40,088 bases of DNA from a virus: IMG/VR virus record IMGVR_UViG_3300009379_000002, positions 1-40,088 of that record. One strand, 5' to 3'. The position numbers and the translations under genes are program-made. Below are positions 38,251 through 40,088 of the stretch, piece after piece. The notes beneath the pieces are model-generated. The model searched no databases, was not told where the DNA came from, and was given only the letters and a program-made list of their open reading frames with translations. The stretch's first letter is position 1, and each line of letters opens with the position of its first letter.

Positions 38251-38453
38251 TCTGCGCTGTCTGCGCTGTCTGAGCTGTCTGCGACTTCGCCGATAATTTC
38301 CGACCGTTCAAAACTCGCGCCCATTCGTCCGTAAGATTCAGAGTCTTTGAATTTCCGAATTGCCTCTTTTTTTGATTCGACATTTAGATAGTCCGTGGAA
38401 TTGTATTCTTTATATCGGTTTGGTTTCGTCGAATAATGGATTCTTACATTCAT
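38247..38453 (-). CDS. Small hypothetical protein
   Basis: 68 aa. N-terminal beta-alpha part (RIHYSTKPNRYKEYNSTDYL) then acidic end (DSSDSADSAE). ATG-type overlap with its neighbours. Unknown. Confidence 0.45.
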   Translation of the reverse strand: MNVRIHYSTKPNRYKEYNSTDYLNVESKKEAIRKFKDSESYGRMGASFERSEIIGEVADSSDSADSAE

Positions 38454-38728
38454 TGATTAGCCTCCTGTGGTGTTTCTTTCGATGTTTCTTTCGCTACAAA
38501 GAAAAAAATTGAATCTTTATCGAAACGGGCTTTTTCCGCCCTGTATTTGAATTTCTTTTTCATGGCTTCAAAATTCCAGATAGCGCCGAAGGTGTGAACC
38601 CATTCGATGCTCCCGCATGCAGGTCGATAATTTATTTTTATAATTTTGTGCTCAATGCCCGTGCGTTTTTCAATCAGCCTGTCCCCTGGGGCTAGCTCAA
38701 GATTGTGTTTCAGCCGAATGTGTTTCAT
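38450..38728 (-). CDS. Small hypothetical protein
   Basis: 92 aa, beta-rich (LELAPGDRLIEKRTGIEHKI) with a basic C-terminal stretch (KKKFKYRAEKARFDK). First gene after the non-coding tRNA-like region; GGAGACAAAGGG precedes the ATG. A hairpin (38754-38777) sits just upstream. Unknown. Confidence 0.5.
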   Translation of the reverse strand: MKHIRLKHNLELAPGDRLIEKRTGIEHKIIKINYRPACGSIEWVHTFGAIWNFEAMKKKFKYRAEKARFDKDSIFFFVAKETSKETPQEANQ

Positions 38729-38753
38729 GTTTTCCCTTTGTCTCCTTTTTTAT

Positions 38754-38777
38754 GCGGGCGCCATGGCTGACGCCCGC
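38754..38777. other. Hairpin upstream of leftward gene
   Basis: GCGGGCG-CCATGGCTGA-CGCCCGC, a perfect 7-bp stem with a 10-nt loop. On the leftward side it lies just before the ribosome binding site of the 92-aa gene. It has no T-run on that side. Confidence 0.55.
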
Positions 38778-38797
38778 AAATTTTGGAGGAGTTTTTT

Positions 38798-38836
38798 ATG
38801 TCTGCCGGTCTTTCCCGACTGTCCGCTATTTTTTAA
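38798..38836 (+). CDS. Twelve-residue plus-strand ORF
   Basis: ATG 38798 preceded by GGAGGAG at six bases, coding MSAGLSRLSAIF then TAA. The signal is very good, but the ORF is tiny, so it could be chance or a leader peptide of a rightward transcript. That transcript could end at the terminator at 39289-39312. Confidence 0.3.
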   Translation: MSAGLSRLSAIF

Positions 38837-38908
38837 GAAAGTCCTGTCAGGAACAGCATACACTGTTTTTGCCGGACTCTTAACCCTGTTTGAATGATGT
38901 TTAGATTG

Positions 38909-38953
38909 ATTGCTCTTCCCGTGTCAATTCACGTCCAAACATTCAAGAGCAAT
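38909..38953. other. Nested inverted repeat after tRNA-like gene B
   Basis: ATTGCTCTT (38909-38917) and AAGAGCAAT (38945-38953) form a perfect 9-bp stem. Inside, CGTG-TCAATT-CACG makes a second stem. It begins three bases past the 3' end of the tRNA-like gene. A leftward TTGACA (38922-38927)/TCTAAA (38900-38905) pair with 16-nt spacing also lies here, so it may hold a promoter. Confidence 0.45.
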
Positions 38954-38955
38954 TT

Positions 38956-39092
38956 GACAGTGGCGGGAATTGAACCCGCGCGATCAGGGCTACACAGTCA
39001 TGATATTATTTTGTCGTTGAAGCTAGTGCTGTGTGACTCAAATACCACCTGTTCGTTTAATACTCCTGCTGTTTCCATTTCAGCACACTGTC
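38956..39092 (-). tRNA. tRNA-like gene B, abnormal anticodon region
   Basis: Acceptor GACAGTG (39092-39086) pairs perfectly with CACTGTC (38962-38956). D-arm-like CTG-AAATGGAAA-CAG, T arm GCGGG-TTCAATT-CCCGC perfect. GGAGT then ATTAAAC looks like a Leu(UAA) anticodon stem/loop start (T33, TAA), but there is no matching 3' strand in the normal place; the next 90 nt are extra sequence containing ACACAG...CTGTGT. The D-arm sequence GTGCTG also complements CAGCAC inside. So the tRNA shape is kept at the ends but the decoding part is not usable as is. Confidence 0.6.
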
Positions 39093-39190
39093 ATTTTTGC
39101 CGGATAACGCTCCGGCGGGCGGCGGTCTTTGCCAGCTGTCATCATACGTTCAAAAGTTGATCTAATCGTATGGCCTTCTTTGAGCCATGC

Positions 39191-39283
39191 GCCCCCGACG
39201 GGATTCGAACCCGTGTAATCTGCTATGGTCTTACTCAGCTATTTGCCTGTGCCATAACAGGGTGCCGCCTCGCACACAAGGGC
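39191..39283 (-). tRNA. tRNA-like gene C, shortened D and anticodon arms
   Basis: Acceptor GCCCTTG (39283-39277) pairs with CGGGGGC (39197-39191, two GU). T arm ACGGG-TTCGAAT-CCCGT perfect. D-arm TGC-GAGGCG-GCA has a loop of only six nt. The anticodon-like hairpin CCTGT-TATGGC-ACAGG has a six-nt loop, not seven, and no normal anticodon. Its loop TATGG also complements CCATA (39228-39224) downstream. The variable region is ~30 nt with a direct repeat of ATAGC(T/A)GA(G/T)TA. 93 nt in total. Confidence 0.6.
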
Positions 39284-39288
39284 AGTTT

Positions 39289-39312
39289 GCGGAGGGTGTT
39301 ACTCCGCTTTTT
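39289..39312 (+). terminator. Rightward terminator near tRNA-like C
   Basis: GCGGAG-GGTGTTA-CTCCGC, 6-bp stem, followed by TTTTT. It would stop a plus-strand transcript, yet no convincing plus-strand gene is nearby, except the 12-residue ORF. This hints at an antisense RNA over the tRNA-like genes. Confidence 0.6.
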
Positions 39313-39372
39313 AACACAAGACAAAAATTGAACCTGTTAAGCGACCGGCTCGCCTTTGTCTTTTTTTTATTA

Positions 39373-39624
39373 CTATTGACCGAGAGGTGTATTATTAAAA
39401 CCGCCAAGCCTCCGTCTTTGCATTTGCTCGCATCTAATTTTTGTCATTATGCCTTTTGTGGCAATTGCAAGTTTCCGGTCTTTGGTTATTTCAACATCGA
39501 TATTGATGTCATCCGTCCTGCCGGATTCCTGAAGGCTGGTAACTTCTTTGTAGCTTTTAAGAGCCTCGTCTACAACGAAGTCAAGAGCGTTAATTTCCTT
39601 CTGCATAACTGGCGCTTTATTCAT
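39373..39624 (-). CDS. Small hypothetical protein
   Basis: 83 aa, mainly helical at the start (VMQKEINALDFVVDEALKSY) and with a Arg-rich end (KIRCEQMQRRRLGGF). Its start overlaps the previous stop (TAATG); behind AAGGAG. Unknown. Confidence 0.5.
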   Translation of the reverse strand: MNKAPVMQKEINALDFVVDEALKSYKEVTSLQESGRTDDINIDVEITKDRKLAIATKGIMTKIRCEQMQRRRLGGFNNTPLGQ

Positions 39625-40067
39625 TACCGAATCTCCTTTAATATTTTATTTTTTTTACGTAAAATTATAAGTGCTTCAACTAACGGCTTGATTTCTTCGG
39701 GACAGGTGTTGAGATTGAAGCATTCACCGTTAATTATTATCCTGTTCTTTTTGCGATGTGCTTTCCGACACTCAGAAATTTTATCTTTATTCTTTTCGGA
39801 ATATTCCTTTTTATATTCAGAAATTTTATCTTTATTCTTTTCGTAATATTCCTTTTGCCATTCAGCAAGTTTCTCTTTATTCTTTTCGTAATATGCTTTC
39901 CGCCATTCAGCAAGTTTCTCTTTATTCTTTTCGTAATATGCTTTCCGCTGCTCAGCAGCACATTTCTTGCATTCCGCTTTTAGCCCGTCTTTTCCGGTCG
40001 GCTGCTCATAAAACTCCTCAGCTCCCTTAACCTCTCCGCACTTACTACACTTCTTTTTCTTCACCAT
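39624..40067 (-). CDS. Zinc-ribbon protein with 15-residue repeats (HNH-type N-terminus, no HNH)
   Basis: 147 aa. N-terminal zinc ribbon CSKCGEVKGAEEFYEQ with CKKCAAEQ (residues ~7-38), as in phage HNH-associated proteins, then four 15-residue repeats beginning YYEKNKEKLAEWRKA (residues ~44-103). No HNH domain follows; the end is a helical segment. It may be an HNH relic or a DNA-binding scaffold. First recognisable leftward gene at the right edge. Confidence 0.6.
   Translation of the reverse strand: MVKKKKCSKCGEVKGAEEFYEQPTGKDGLKAECKKCAAEQRKAYYEKNKEKLAEWRKAYYEKNKEKLAEWQKEYYEKNKDKISEYKKEYSEKNKDKISECRKAHRKKNRIIINGECFNLNTCPEEIKPLVEALIILRKKNKILKEIR
39759..39938 (-). repeat. 45-nt tandem repeat
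   Basis: Four in-frame, imperfect 45-nt units coding KAYYEKNKEKLAEW-type blocks. Copy number may vary between isolates. Confidence 0.8.
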
Positions 40068-40088
40068 AAAAAAACCCCCCCGTTATCA

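Noticed and set aside
38956-39092. Group I intron in tRNA-like gene B (TTCAACGAC resembles a core element)
   Set aside because: The extra sequence is about 90 nt, far too short for a group I core, and no pairing for P3-P7 was found.
38894-39846. Plus-strand ORFs over the right non-coding block
   Set aside because: They are shadow frames of the tRNA-like genes and of the leftward genes; Phe/Leu/Ser-rich and without ribosome binding sites.
1-40088. CRISPR arrays, insertion sequences, rRNA, diversity-generating retroelement
   Set aside because: No spaced identical repeats, no transposase or reverse transcriptase, and no rRNA stretches were seen.

Overview
This window is a near-complete tailed-phage genome (or a large prophage piece) of about 40 kb from a metagenome or isolate assembly. 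Bases 1-76 are not biological: they are an untrimmed Illumina P7/Nextera adapter. The phage sequence starts at 77. The virion genes describe a contractile-tail (myovirus) particle that joins a lambda-type head module (terminase with a GpA-type large subunit, lambda-family portal, ClpP-fold protease with a nested scaffold) to a Mu-type tail module (sheath, tube, frameshifted chaperone, tape measure, and homologues of Mu N, P, gp45, gp46, gp47 and gp48). Lipobox signals and this tail type point to a Gram-negative host. A stand-alone NrdD-like glycyl-radical peptide suggests an anaerobic one. I cannot name the host genus.

Layout. 77-307: repeat-rich region just upstream of the small terminase gene, a cos/packaging-site candidate. 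308-23284 (+): late genes, tightly packed and often overlapping by ATGA or TGATG, in the order terminase, joiner, portal, a small-membrane-protein/lysis-like insert, protease-scaffold, decoration, capsid, connector genes, sheath, tube, chaperone with a -1 frameshift, tape measure, baseplate, tail-fibre genes. 23321-24811 (-): a secreted lipoprotein gene with a strong terminator, convergent with the late genes. 24925-40067 (-): early genes read leftward: small unknown proteins at the right, then an ASCH protein, SSB, VRR-NUC nuclease, SF2 helicase, a metalloprotease-like protein, a YqaJ/RecB-fold exonuclease and a possible annealing protein. No integrase, repressor, transposase, polymerase or primase was recognised.

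The most unusual feature is a set of three tRNA-like RNA genes on the minus strand (30200-30343, 38956-39092, 39191-39283). Each keeps a fully paired 7-bp acceptor stem, a fully paired 5-bp T arm with a normal T loop, and a D-arm-like hairpin, but the anticodon arm is missing, abnormal or replaced. In the first, a 13-bp helix with one A-A mismatch stands where the anticodon stem should be. They sit in non-coding stretches full of other hairpins. The first is followed by a six-residue ORF with an excellent ribosome binding site and then a bidirectional terminator.

How it works together. The early operon appears to supply recombination-dependent replication functions (exonuclease, possible annealing protein, SSB, helicase, nuclease) that rely on a host polymerase. 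The late operon builds the head, packages DNA from a likely cos end near the left edge, and attaches a contractile tail. Non-standard expression signals (in-frame scaffold start at 6890, slippery site at 13206-13215, many stop/start overlaps) set the stoichiometry of head and tail proteins.
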